From Nostoc sp. UHCC 0870 (GTDB lineage: Bacteria; Cyanobacteriota; Cyanobacteriia; Cyanobacteriales; Nostocaceae), in assembly GCF_022063185.1 (NCBI RefSeq), contig NZ_CP091913.1:4813141-4877140 (forward strand): a stretch of DNA of 64,000 bases, given 5' to 3'. The stretch's first letter is position 1, and the number at the start of each line of letters is the position of its first letter. Shown one piece after another: positions 43,616 to 52,248 of this stretch. The position numbers and the translations under genes are program-made. A model generated the notes under the pieces. That model made no database searches, had not been told where the DNA came from, and saw nothing but the letters and a program-made list of their open reading frames with translations.

Positions 43616-45070
43616 ATGAGTAATTCTGCTGTAATTAATACTGCACTTTGTTTACCTGCTCCAGACATAGAAGCTCTATGTCAAGGACGAATAATTGTAG
43701 CAATATGTAAAAATTATATTCTCCCTGCTCGTCAATTTGCTCTTTATCCAACGGATACTTCAACTAATCAGCTTCCAGTTGAGCAATACTACCACTCAAA
43801 TTTCTTATCAATTGCCAAAAATGCTTTTGATAAACTATGCAATGACAATATTCCTATAAAAGCATGGGCGAGGTGTAAACTTTGCAAAGAAATAGAACCT
43901 GATACTGAATCATTAGCGGCTTTATCACGGCTAACAATTTGGACAACAGAAGCTTTACGTGAAAGACTGACACAAAATCATATTTTTTTGGCTTACCTGC
44001 AAGTTTATTACTTGCCTACATTAATACAACTCTCTATCAAAGTAAACAGCCAGTTTATCCATCTAGGAAGGTCTATAACTATTGTTGAAGAAACACCAGT
44101 ATTAAATGAACATAGCTTTTACAAACGCCAATACCAATTAGAAAATCGACATCAACCACAGCATCCTCAATTAGAATATTTACAGAGTTTAATTACACAG
44201 GTTGCTAGTGTTAACCCAATAGCTGAACAATTAAATCAAGATATAACATCATTTTTAGGTTGGTCTATAAAAAAAGTTAGCCTACACACTGATCCTGATT
44301 TACAGTGGATTCAAACAATAGCAGATGTGGGGAATTCTTCTGATGGTGATACGTTTGAGAAAAGAGTCCGTCAGAGTTTAATTAAACTTGGTTTTTATAA
44401 CAACAACAGTAACCCAAAAACTAGTCTTGATCCAAATTCTACTGGTGGTGCAGGCGGGTTAGATTTTTATTGTGAATCTCCTTATCCCATAGTTGGTGAA
44501 TGTAAAGCTACCAAAAGTGAAAAGATACCTGATGGTACAGCAGCACAGCTTGTTAAGTTAGGGTATAAACATTTACAACGAAAATATAACCGTTGCATTA
44601 AGATAATTATGGCTGCTGGTGAATTAACAGAAGATGCTGAGTTAACAGCTAATGGAAATGAAATGAATGTGATTCGTCCAGAAACTTTGCAACGATTGGT
44701 TGAATTGAAAGTAAAACACCCAGGTTCTATAAATTTAATGGATTTGAAACCATGTCTAGAGCAAGAACCATTTGGTGGAGCTGCTGACACTAAAATAAAC
44801 GGCTACATTGACAATATTTGGCTAAGTATTCAGTTGAGAGAGCATATAGTAAAGTTAATTAAGAATGCTGATAGACAAGTTGGTATTGAATATATTAATG
44901 GTGCTTATGATGCTTCTAATCCGCCTAAGATAATGTTAAATATTCAAGAAATGCACGAAATTTTGATAGAACTGTCATCACCATTAACAGGCTACCTAGG
45001 AAGAATTAAAGGTAGTGATTGGAGAAGCGATCGCTTTTACTACCTCCGCGACTTACCAATTCAATCATGA
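43616..45070 (+). CDS. DUF1802-like protein fused to a PD-(D/E)XK nuclease domain
   Basis: 484 residues. Residues 9-160 (TALCLPAPDIEALCQGRIIV, YILPARQFALYPT, LSRLTIWTTEALRERL) match my recollection of the DUF1802 family of cyanobacteria. A nuclease core follows: DTFEKRVRQSLIKLGFY (Glu248), GGAGGLDFYCESPYPIVGEC (Asp283, Glu295) and Lys297 in ECKATK, giving D-x11-E-x-K, the PD-(D/E)XK signature of restriction-type enzymes. The end (KGSDWRSDRFYYLRDLPI) is separate. All three catalytic residues are present. With the preceding ATPase it forms a likely DNA-targeting pair; no methyltransferase is seen nearby. Confidence 0.85.
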   Translation: MSNSAVINTALCLPAPDIEALCQGRIIVAICKNYILPARQFALYPTDTSTNQLPVEQYYHSNFLSIAKNAFDKLCNDNIPIKAWARCKLCKEIEPDTESLAALSRLTIWTTEALRERLTQNHIFLAYLQVYYLPTLIQLSIKVNSQFIHLGRSITIVEETPVLNEHSFYKRQYQLENRHQPQHPQLEYLQSLITQVASVNPIAEQLNQDITSFLGWSIKKVSLHTDPDLQWIQTIADVGNSSDGDTFEKRVRQSLIKLGFYNNNSNPKTSLDPNSTGGAGGLDFYCESPYPIVGECKATKSEKIPDGTAAQLVKLGYKHLQRKYNRCIKIIMAAGELTEDAELTANGNEMNVIRPETLQRLVELKVKHPGSINLMDLKPCLEQEPFGGAADTKINGYIDNIWLSIQLREHIVKLIKNADRQVGIEYINGAYDASNPPKIMLNIQEMHEILIELSSPLTGYLGRIKGSDWRSDRFYYLRDLPIQS

Positions 45071-45531
45071 TAGCGTAGCGTGTGTATATCTGTCGTTAAT
45101 TCCTAAGTAAATAACGCGATGTGCGACTTATTCTTGAAACCCCTCTCCAAACCTCTCCCCTACAAGACTACCGTGTACACACAAGTCTGATCACCTTGTC
45201 CTAGTCTTGATCTAAATTTTAGATTAAGAAAAATAACAAGATAAAGCGATCGCGCTTACTAAAACAGCATAATTTCACTGGTTTTTATATTAAGAAAAGT
45301 AACGATATAAAATGAGCGATCGCTACATTGCAGTGGAGGTCATCGCCTAACTTTAGTATGTAAGTAATTTTAACTACTAGTTTTTTCAATTACGTTTATA
45401 CGGTACTTATACCCTGTGTTCTTGAATTTACAAAAACTTTTTAATTCGTACTGTCGAAGAACCAAGCATATACTTATTACACTGGTATTTCAGCATACTT
45501 TTGATGAAGTAAAGTAAAGGGCAAATGAATT
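45071..45531. repeat. Repeat-rich intergenic region after the nuclease gene
   Basis: Contains CTACCGTGTACACACAAGTC (45168-45201 in full), which is the inverse of 15274-15307 at 32 of 34 positions. Two related units also occur: ATTAAGAAAAATAACAAGAT followed by AAAGCGATCGCG, and ATTAAGAAAAGTAACGATAT followed by AAAATGAGCGATCGCT. No coding frame is supported. The promoter of the Nif11-type gene should be in the right half. Confidence 0.6.
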
Positions 45532-46191
45532 ATGTATTACCAAATTTGGAATTTCTTTTTAAAAGATGATGAATATATTTCCTGGAAAGAAAAATTAAAA
45601 CTTAACAATATTTACAGTAACTTTACATGGCAAAAAATCAATGATTTCTTTAGATTTGTCGAGAATAATTTCGTCTTAAAGCATCAATTAGGAGAAACAC
45701 AAAACCTAGAGCAATTTATTAACGTAGTAACCGAGAATGGCTACAATTTAAGCGCAGAACAACTGGCTTGGTTTCTCGTTACCAGAAAGCAGATTTGGGA
45801 GTTTTTTGATTTAGCACAAAAAACACTAGGTATAAAAGATGAATTGCTATCAGCTAAAAATCCCCAGCAGTTTGTTCATATTGCTGCTAATTATGGTTAT
45901 TACTTTACTGTAAATGAGTTAGCTTGGCTGTTAACTGAAATCAAGTCATCACCTGAATTAGTACCCATTAATAACAGCGTTGGGGAAATTGATACTGTCT
46001 CAAACTACGGCAAAGTTGAAGTAGGATACTGGATTTGGTTGGCGGAAGAATGGGGACTGGTTGCGCCATTTTGTCATAGAGATCCGCCCCTAGATTTCCT
46101 ATCTCAATATAGTGATAATCCTTTTTTACCAGATCGCTGTTTTTTACCCAAGAGCTACTTTAAGCAACATTTTATTAGTCAAAGTAAATAG
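45532..46191 (+). CDS. Protein with two Nif11-like domains
   Basis: 219 residues. Two copies of a Nif11-type helical unit: FFRFVENNFVLKHQLGETQN with LEQFINVVTENGYNLSAEQL (about 37-80), and FFDLAQKTLGIKDELLSAKN with PQQFVHIAANYGYYFTVNEL (about 95-137). Each ends in AW followed by hydrophobics. A C-terminal extension (GYWIWLAEEWGLVAPFCHRD, PPLDFLSQYSDNPFLPDRCF) follows. Nif11 domains are known as leader regions of RiPP precursors and in nitrogen-fixation contexts, but here there is no short core peptide and no maturation enzyme nearby. Function unknown. Confidence 0.75.
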   Translation: MYYQIWNFFLKDDEYISWKEKLKLNNIYSNFTWQKINDFFRFVENNFVLKHQLGETQNLEQFINVVTENGYNLSAEQLAWFLVTRKQIWEFFDLAQKTLGIKDELLSAKNPQQFVHIAANYGYYFTVNELAWLLTEIKSSPELVPINNSVGEIDTVSNYGKVEVGYWIWLAEEWGLVAPFCHRDPPLDFLSQYSDNPFLPDRCFLPKSYFKQHFISQSK

Positions 46192-46346
46192 TAACTGTCA
46201 GCAAAAGCCCCTACTCTATTCTGTAATTCATTCCTTATAGCCAATAACTATCAGGACTAAAGTCCTTACTACAAACTTGAATTTATGTACTCCTAGCTAC
46301 TTAAGTTTTGTGTTGTATAGCAATTCTCAAACCTTTGTAAACAGTC

Positions 46347-46382
46347 AAGAACCCCGCCTTCTTTAAGAAAGCGGGGTTCTTG
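46347..46382. terminator. Strong bidirectional hairpin
   Basis: AAGAACCCCGC and GCGGGGTTCTT form a perfect 11-bp stem around CTTCTTTAAGAAA. It lies between the convergent Nif11-type gene and pgi and could end transcription in both directions, with GTTAAAAAG following on the plus strand. Confidence 0.75.
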
Positions 46383-46434
46383 TTAAAAAGTGTAAAATAC
46401 TTAGTCTTTTGACTTTCACATGGCGGTAGATTTA

Positions 46435-48021
46435 TTAGCCAAGAGAAATTTTTAAAGTGCTGGGTTGTGCAGGATTTCCCTGGAATACTACACCGCGTTG
46501 ATTGGCTTCCAAGTGACGCAGAATCTTGTAAATAGCTTCCACATCATCAGCAACGCCCGCCTTCTCAGCAATTTGTTCTAAAGAGAGGGGTGTTTTTTCT
46601 GTTTGCAGTAATCCTACTACTTTGGCTTGCAGATCCAAAATGGCAGCCGCCGCTTTTTTACCGGCTTCTACCCCTGGTTGGTGGTAAGCGTTAACGTTCA
46701 CCAAACTAGCATATAAGCCAACAGCCCGTTCATACAAGGCAACTAATGCGCCTACAGTCCGGCCATTAACTTGGGGAATAGAAACTGTAATAGAATCGCG
46801 CTGATTTTCGTAAAGGGCTTGGCGAGTTCCTTGCAGAAAACCAGAGAGATAATCGCCAGACGTAACACCCGGATCGATTTCTGGAGATGCGCCGTTGCGG
46901 TCTTCTAAAACTTCGATGAGGGTAGCAAAGAAATTGGGTACACCTTCACGCAACTGCTGCACGTAAGCGTGTTGGTCAGTTGAACCCTTGTTACCATAAA
47001 CGGCAATACCTTGATAAACAGTATTCCCGTCTAAGTCTTTTTCTTTACCCAAGGATTCCATCACTAGCTGTTGTAAATAACGACTGAACAACAGCAGACT
47101 GTCCTTGTAGGGTAAGACAACCATGTCTTTTTCACCCTTACCGTTACCAGCAAAATACCAAGACAACGCTAGCAACGCCGCCGGGTTGTTTTTCACATCA
47201 GGGACGCGGGTAGCGTCATCCATTTCTTTTGCACCCTCTAGCATGGTGCGGACATCAATACCTTGTAATGCGGCGGGAACTAACCCGACAGTAGACATTT
47301 CCGAGGTACGTCCGCCCACCCAATCATACATAGGGAATCTAGCCAGCCAGCCTTCAGCCTTAGCTAATTTGTCTAGATTGCTATCAGCACTAGTAATAGC
47401 TACTGCATATTGAGCAAAGTCTAAATTTTGTCCAGCGTAGGCTCTTTTGACTTCAATCATGCCATTACGGGGTTCTGGTGTCCCTCCAGACTTGGAGATA
47501 ACTAGTACCAACGTGCTAGCAAGATGATTTCTGAGTTGAGTGAGAACCCGATCAATGCCGGCAGGATCGGTATTGTCAATAAAATGAATTTTTAGGGGTG
47601 GAAATTCCGGGGCGAGGGCTTCAGCCACAAATTGAGGGCCGAGAGCAGAACCACCAATCCCAATGGAAATAATATCTGTGAAGCGGCTGGCTTTGGGTGG
47701 ATGAACAGCACCTGTATGAACTTTTTCCGCAAAGGCTTCCAGTTGTTCTAAACTTTGAACAATTTCTTGTGTAAGTTCTGGAGTAGGAGCTAAATCTGGA
47801 TTTCGCAACCAGTAGTGTCCCACCATGCGGTTCTCGTCGGGATTAGCGATCGCTCCCTTCTCTAATTCAGCCATATCCGCAAACGCTTTGTCAAACTTCG
47901 GCAGCAACGACTTCACGAAGGCATCATCAAAACGCATCCGACTAACATCTAGATACAGTCCTAATCCCTCGTGGAAATATAACCAATCTTGGTATCGTTG
48001 CCAAAGTGCCTTCGCATCCAT
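46435..48021 (-). CDS. pgi: Glucose-6-phosphate isomerase
   Basis: Interconverts glucose-6-phosphate and fructose-6-phosphate. Motifs: DIISIGIGGSALGPQFVAEA, VISKSGGTPEPRNGM (phosphate-binding SIS region), YDWVGGRTSEMSTVGL, LVMESLGKEKDLDGNTVYQG (catalytic Glu), GSTDQHAYVQQL (catalytic Gln/His), and a C-terminal Lys in HQPGVEAGKKAAA. 528 residues as usual for cyanobacteria, which carry an extra C-terminal helical part (EKTPLSLEQIAEKAGVADDV). Confidence 0.97.
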   Translation of the reverse strand: MDAKALWQRYQDWLYFHEGLGLYLDVSRMRFDDAFVKSLLPKFDKAFADMAELEKGAIANPDENRMVGHYWLRNPDLAPTPELTQEIVQSLEQLEAFAEKVHTGAVHPPKASRFTDIISIGIGGSALGPQFVAEALAPEFPPLKIHFIDNTDPAGIDRVLTQLRNHLASTLVLVISKSGGTPEPRNGMIEVKRAYAGQNLDFAQYAVAITSADSNLDKLAKAEGWLARFPMYDWVGGRTSEMSTVGLVPAALQGIDVRTMLEGAKEMDDATRVPDVKNNPAALLALSWYFAGNGKGEKDMVVLPYKDSLLLFSRYLQQLVMESLGKEKDLDGNTVYQGIAVYGNKGSTDQHAYVQQLREGVPNFFATLIEVLEDRNGASPEIDPGVTSGDYLSGFLQGTRQALYENQRDSITVSIPQVNGRTVGALVALYERAVGLYASLVNVNAYHQPGVEAGKKAAAAILDLQAKVVGLLQTEKTPLSLEQIAEKAGVADDVEAIYKILRHLEANQRGVVFQGNPAQPSTLKISLG

Positions 48022-48124
48022 AGGGAGTTCTCTAGTAAAGTGTCCTTCAACTCAAGTTTAATGTAACGGTAGACGCATCCCTGCTTTGCCTTATACAGTT
48101 TTAAGTCTTGAGAAACTCCCGACA

Positions 48125-48391
48125 CTAAACATCTGGCATAGGTATGACCCGAAGAAATTTGACAATATCTCCCCTAATCTCTATGCCAACCAAATAATCA
48201 TCTATAGTAAACCGATGAAAAATCCCTTCATCATCAAGCTGTCGGAGTTCTGGCAGAGAATGCAAAGTCCGCTTTTCGGCAAACTCAAAAAATACGAAAT
48301 CATATACTCGCTGATAGGCAGCAGGTTCTAAATTTTTCAGGTCTACTAAAAAAGACCTGGCATAGCGCATTTCCAGATTCACTGAGTTCAC
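48125..48391 (-). CDS. RelE/ParE-type toxin (probable)
   Basis: Up to 88 residues. YARSFLVDLKNLEPAAYQRV, FEFAEKRTLHSLPELRQLDD and FHRFTIDDYLVGIEIRGDIV with FLRVIPM resemble RelE/ParE-type toxins that bind the ribosome or gyrase: N-terminal two helices followed by a beta-sheet ending with an R-V-x-x-R/P strand. An inner start at 48370 (MRYARSFLVDLKN) may be the true one. It follows a 65-residue ORF on the same strand, in antitoxin-toxin order. Confidence 0.7.
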   Translation of the reverse strand: MNSVNLEMRYARSFLVDLKNLEPAAYQRVYDFVFFEFAEKRTLHSLPELRQLDDEGIFHRFTIDDYLVGIEIRGDIVKFLRVIPMPDV

Positions 48392-48394
48392 CTT

Positions 48395-48440
48395 AGTAGG
48401 GGTGTAGGGGTGTAAGGGTGTAGGGGTGTAGGGGTAAGAT
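48395..48440. repeat. GGGTGTAG octamer tandem repeat
   Basis: GTAGGGGTGTAGGGGTGTAA followed by GGGTGTAGGGGTGTAGGGG, about five copies with one variant, between the putative antitoxin and toxin genes. Same unit as at 36880 and 38564. Confidence 0.85.
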
Positions 48441-48483
48441 TTTTATACCAATACCCTACTCCCCAGTCCCCAATCCCCAATCT

Positions 48484-48681
48484 TTAGACAAACATCAACA
48501 TCCTGACGGCTTCATCATGGGTTAAGATATCCCACGGTTGCTGCGATCGCTTGACTTGTTGTATTGCTTTTAGCATATAAAAGTCACAATGCAATGCGTG
48601 TGTACAATTCCAAACGCTGTCGAGTTCTTCGTCCCCTAACTGCTCAATTAAGTGATGGATTCTAATTCTTAGCAAGTTCAT
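48484..48681 (-). CDS. Putative antitoxin partner of the RelE-like ORF
   Basis: 65 residues: MNLLRIRIHHLIEQLGDEEL, DSVWNCTHALHCDFYMLKAI, QQVKRSQQPWDILTHDEAVR, MLMFV. Predicted helical, no named DNA-binding domain recognised. Size, strand and order before the toxin fit an antitoxin, but a 92-bp gap filled with octamer and CCCCAAT repeats separates the two, so they may no longer be tightly coupled. The assignment is contextual. Confidence 0.5.
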   Translation of the reverse strand: MNLLRIRIHHLIEQLGDEELDSVWNCTHALHCDFYMLKAIQQVKRSQQPWDILTHDEAVRMLMFV

Positions 48682-48750
48682 CTATCGTTTATATAAACCA
48701 AAACACAAAGGTATTGTTCCCACAAATCTCTAACGGTTAACGGCAATATT

Positions 48751-48799
48751 AGGTGACAGGTGACAGGTGACAGGTGACAGGTGACAGGTGACAGGTGAT
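48751..48799. repeat. AGGTGAC heptamer, seven copies
   Basis: Seven consecutive heptamers (the last AGGTGAT) lie upstream of the permease gene at 48873, followed by a TTTTGAA heptamer tract (about 48829-48851). Both have a 7-bp period. Confidence 0.95.
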
Positions 48800-48872
48800 A
48801 GTTTATCCGTAGGTAGATTAATTTTGAATTTTGAATTTTGAATTTTGAATTCGGAGCGCAGCGACGTGACCA

Positions 48873-50006
48873 ATGATTGAATATATTATTTTTCTCGCAA
48901 TTTCTACAGCAACCTTTGCCCTGTTTAGTTTAGGACTCAATTTACAGTGGGGTTTTACAGGGTTAATTAACTTTGGTCATATCGCTTTTATGACTTTGGG
49001 TGCTTACACCACAGTATTGTTAAGTTTTCAAGGTGTGCCTTTATTAATATCAGCCTTGATTGGGGGAGTTGTGGCAGCTTTATTAGGTTTACTTATAGGT
49101 TTGGCAACTCTGCGCCTGCGTGAAGATTATTTGGCGATTGTCACAATTGGCACGGGGGAATTGATTCGCTTAGTAGTCAATAACCAAGAGTTACCTGTAG
49201 GTGATGCCTGGGTATCTGGGGCTTTTGGTGTCCAGAGTTATCCCATACCTCTATCGACATCACCAAATTTGTTCTTTCGTTTGGGGATGATTGGTGTACT
49301 GACGCTACTGTTTGCAATTACTGTGTTTTCGTTGTGGCGGTGGATTCGGACTGCTAAAAAACCACAAATTACTGATTCAGGTTACAGAGTCGGTAATAAA
49401 CAAGAATTTACTTCGCGGTTGGTGGTGGGAAGCATCTTAGGCTTATTGGCAGGCGCGATTTATATTTCTGGGGTAATCACACTGTATAACTACATCCCCA
49501 AAGCGGGTTTAATGTTGTTATCGCTGGTAGTTTTGGCGTTTGTATTCTGGCGGTTGGAATATTTAGTGCGATCGCCTTGGGGTAGAATTCTCAAAGCCAT
49601 TCGTGAAGATGAAGAAATACCCAAAGCAATGGGTAAAAATGTCTTTTGGTACAAGTTACAATCCTTAATGCTAGGTGGTGCGATCGCAGGTGTCGCTGGT
49701 GCTTTCTTCGCTTGGCAAATCAGCGCGATTTATCCTGATAATTTCCAGCCACAACTGACTTTTGACTCGTGGATTATGGTCATTCTCGGCGGTTCTGGTA
49801 ACAATATTGGCACAATCTTAGGCGCAGTCATTTACTTTGCCTACGATGCCATTACGCGGGAAGTCTTACCCCAAATTATTCCCCTTGATGCCGCACGTCT
49901 GGGTGCATTCCGCATCATGGTAATCGGTTTTATTTTGATGGTGCTAATGATTTGGCGGCCTCAAGGTATCTTAGGGAAAAAGGAGGAACTCACTCTTGGT
50001 AAATAA
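48873..50006 (+). CDS. livM: Branched-chain amino-acid ABC transporter permease (LivM type)
   Basis: Inner-membrane permease of the hydrophobic amino-acid transporter family. Many transmembrane segments. Conserved parts: LGLNLQWGFTGLINFGHIAF, LIGLATLRLREDYLAIVTIG, SPWGRILKAIREDEEIPKAM (ATPase-coupling EAA-like loop), GAIAGVAGAFFAWQISAIYP, DSWIMVILGGSGNNIGTILG. 377 residues including a cytoplasmic insert around residues 155-175. It overlaps the next ATPase gene by 11 nt, so the two are translationally coupled. In related Anabaena such genes form the Nat neutral amino-acid systems; which one cannot be said here. Confidence 0.93.
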   Translation: MIEYIIFLAISTATFALFSLGLNLQWGFTGLINFGHIAFMTLGAYTTVLLSFQGVPLLISALIGGVVAALLGLLIGLATLRLREDYLAIVTIGTGELIRLVVNNQELPVGDAWVSGAFGVQSYPIPLSTSPNLFFRLGMIGVLTLLFAITVFSLWRWIRTAKKPQITDSGYRVGNKQEFTSRLVVGSILGLLAGAIYISGVITLYNYIPKAGLMLLSLVVLAFVFWRLEYLVRSPWGRILKAIREDEEIPKAMGKNVFWYKLQSLMLGGAIAGVAGAFFAWQISAIYPDNFQPQLTFDSWIMVILGGSGNNIGTILGAVIYFAYDAITREVLPQIIPLDAARLGAFRIMVIGFILMVLMIWRPQGILGKKEELTLGK

Positions 50007-50778
50007 CCAATCATCCCCACTTCCCTTATTAGCAGCTACTGGACTTTGCAAAAGCTTTGGCGGTATCCAAGCTGTCAGCGAAGCCCAAATAGAAGTCGCG
50101 AAAGGCAGCATCACCGGCTTGATTGGCCCCAATGGTGCTGGCAAAACTACTTTATTTAACTTACTCTCAAACTTCATCCATCCAGATAAAGGACGTGTGA
50201 TTTTTGACGGCGAACCCATCCAAAACCTGCAATCCCACCAAATCGCCCAGCAGGGACTAGTACGGACTTTTCAGGTAGCCCGCACACTCTCGCGGTTGTC
50301 AGTGTTAGAAAATATGCTGCTAGCAGCCCAAAAACAAACAGGCGAGAATTTTTGGCAGGTGCAGTTACAACCCCAGGTAGTCGCCAACGAAGAGAAGCAA
50401 TTAAAAGAAAGAGCAATGATGGTGCTGGAATCTGTGGGTTTAGCGCAAAAAGCCTACGAATATGCTGGTGGTTTGTCTGGTGGACAACGCAAACTGCTAG
50501 AAATGGGTAGGGCGTTGATGACTGATCCCAAGTTGATTTTGTTAGATGAACCAGCAGCAGGAGTTAACCCTAGATTAATTGATGATATATGCGATCGCAT
50601 TCTCAATTGGAATCGTCGAGATGGCATGACCTTTCTAATTATTGAACACAATATGGATGTAATTATGTCCTTGTGCGATCGCGTTTGGGTGCTAGCTGAA
50701 GGACAGAATTTAGCTGATGGCACACCCGCAGAAATTCAAAACAATTCTCAAGTGTTGGAAGCCTATTTAGGGCAATAA
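49996..50778 (+). CDS. livG: Branched-chain amino-acid ABC transporter ATP-binding protein (LivG type)
   Basis: ATPase partner of the preceding permease. Walker A GPNGAGKTTLFNLLS (45-51 core), ABC signature LSGGQRKLLEMGRAL, Walker B LILLDEPAAGVNP, H-loop IIEHNMDVIM; the AAGVNP and QNLADGTPAEIQ forms are typical of LivG. Start codon is TTG 49996, supported by AGGAGG at 49981-49986 nine bases upstream and by overlap with the end of the permease gene. 260 residues. No binding protein or LivH/LivF gene follows, so the rest of the transporter is elsewhere. Confidence 0.93.
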   Translation: MVNNQSSPLPLLAATGLCKSFGGIQAVSEAQIEVAKGSITGLIGPNGAGKTTLFNLLSNFIHPDKGRVIFDGEPIQNLQSHQIAQQGLVRTFQVARTLSRLSVLENMLLAAQKQTGENFWQVQLQPQVVANEEKQLKERAMMVLESVGLAQKAYEYAGGLSGGQRKLLEMGRALMTDPKLILLDEPAAGVNPRLIDDICDRILNWNRRDGMTFLIIEHNMDVIMSLCDRVWVLAEGQNLADGTPAEIQNNSQVLEAYLGQ

Positions 50779-50811
50779 TTTTTTAAACTCATAGTTTTGT
50801 GGTTAGTGGTA

Positions 50812-50938
50812 CAAGGGTACATCCCATTTTTTATTATTTTCTCAGAATAAAATATGCCCAAAAGATATCTATAAATAAGACTCCGCCATCAAAATTATTT
50901 TGCTTTTTGGGAATTTTAAAAAATGGGATGCTCCTGTG
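50812..50938. repeat. MITE-like element with CATCCCATTTTTTA terminal inverted repeats
   Basis: CATCCCATTTTTTA at the left and TAAAAAATGGGATG at the right are perfect inverse complements, with partly matching outer bases (GGGTA versus GGAG). About 125 bp. It occupies the start of the 393-bp gap after livG; the remainder up to 51171 is A/T-rich with no recognisable gene. Confidence 0.65.
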
Positions 50939-51171
50939 ATAGTATTAATAGCAGAATATTACCGAATAAACCTCAATTTACTACTATATGTAAGTTTTCA
51001 TAAGCTTTTAATATACGCTTAGGTAAGTTATTATTGCACGAGTTTCTCCCATTTGGGGAGTAATTATCTTGGAAATTTTCCACCTCAAACTTAAATTTCA
51101 AGTGTGAAGTTTTTTGACAAATCAAGCTGAGTTTTTATTAGTAAGCGTTATCTAAACATTGATATAGAATT

Positions 51172-51948
51172 ATGGGAAAAAGATGGAACTTTGAATTAAA
51201 TGATCAGAACCATACGTTAATAGTTGAAAGCGATTTTTGGGAGAGACGTTTATTCTATTTTGATGGATGTTTACTTTACAAAGAATCTTTCATGAAATCC
51301 TACAAAAAGCGTTGGAAACAGCAATGGGAAGGTGAAATAGAGATATATAGTTTTAAAGATAAAGATGGTAATGAGTTTTCTATTAGAGAAGAAGGTCGCT
51401 GGACTCCTAAAATAAAGCTGTATATTAATGGAGAAAATGCTGATCTGAAAACTAGCTTTTATCATCCTCGATATATACAAAATAAGTCTAGATATATTCC
51501 CGAAAAACATAATAATGAGCCTAAAATTTCAAATAAAAATGATATTTTCAAGGATATAGGTGTACCGTTTTTCAAGGATATACTTATACCATTTTTTACC
51601 CTTTTGATAGGTGGTGGTGGTATTATTGGTTTAATCAAAGGTTTTCAAGAGTTAACTCGCCCAACAACTACAACTAATTCACAACAAGCTACAGAAAGGC
51701 CTAAAGGGAATACTTCAGGATGTAGTCTTCAATCTGGAGCATATAAAGCTATTGTTACAAGGGATAAAGGTCTGGGATTACGTGCAAAACCACTAGATAA
51801 CGAAACTATTATAAAACGTATCAAAATTAATCAAGAAATAATTGTTTTAAGAAAAAATCAGGATGGGAATTGGCTATATGTTTGTCTAAACGGAACTACA
51901 ACAAGAGGCTGGATAATAGGAGAACATACAAAAAAAATACAGCAATAA
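51172..51948 (+). CDS. Membrane-anchored protein with C-terminal SH3b domain
   Basis: 258 residues. The N-terminal 130 residues (KRWNFELNDQNHTLIVESDF, WEGEIEIYSFKDKDGNEFSI) form a beta-rich soluble region. One hydrophobic segment, ILIPFFTLLIGGGGIIGLI, is at about 138-156. The C-terminal part (YKAIVTRDKGLGLRAKPLDN, IIVLRKNQDGNWLYVCLNGT, RGWIIGEH) is a bacterial SH3-type domain, commonly used to bind cell-wall peptides. Likely one-span membrane protein at the envelope; no operon partners. Confidence 0.75.
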   Translation: MGKRWNFELNDQNHTLIVESDFWERRLFYFDGCLLYKESFMKSYKKRWKQQWEGEIEIYSFKDKDGNEFSIREEGRWTPKIKLYINGENADLKTSFYHPRYIQNKSRYIPEKHNNEPKISNKNDIFKDIGVPFFKDILIPFFTLLIGGGGIIGLIKGFQELTRPTTTTNSQQATERPKGNTSGCSLQSGAYKAIVTRDKGLGLRAKPLDNETIIKRIKINQEIIVLRKNQDGNWLYVCLNGTTTRGWIIGEHTKKIQQ

Positions 51949-52248
51949 AGTGATTTTAAGATGATGCTTTTCGTTAACTTAAACACGAGATAATACTAGT
52001 ATTCTATAGTGATGCTTCTCATGAAAATAATTAATCGGACTTAGATAAAAACTTCCTAGAAAATCCCCTCAAATGTATATGCAGAGAGACTTTGATATCA
52101 GTTTTCCTAGTTTTTTTATATATCTGGGTTTCAAGCATTTTTTTAGCTTTTGATGTATTTTTCTTACCCTGTAAGGGTTTGAGGCTTTTTAATGCCTCAA
52201 AAATGTTTAAGTCACGCTAATGGATAATTTTTTATCCAATTCTCCATT
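51949..52248. other. Convergent intergenic region
   Basis: 300 bp between the SH3b gene and the ArsR-type gene. Two small hairpins (ACCCTGTAAGGGT and TGAGGCTTTTTAATGCCTCA at 52180-52199) lie near its right side; neither is followed by a T-run in either direction. No gene seen. Confidence 0.4.

Noticed and set aside
52180..52199. Hairpin as a Rho-independent terminator
   Set aside because: Six-bp stem with no T-run following on either strand.
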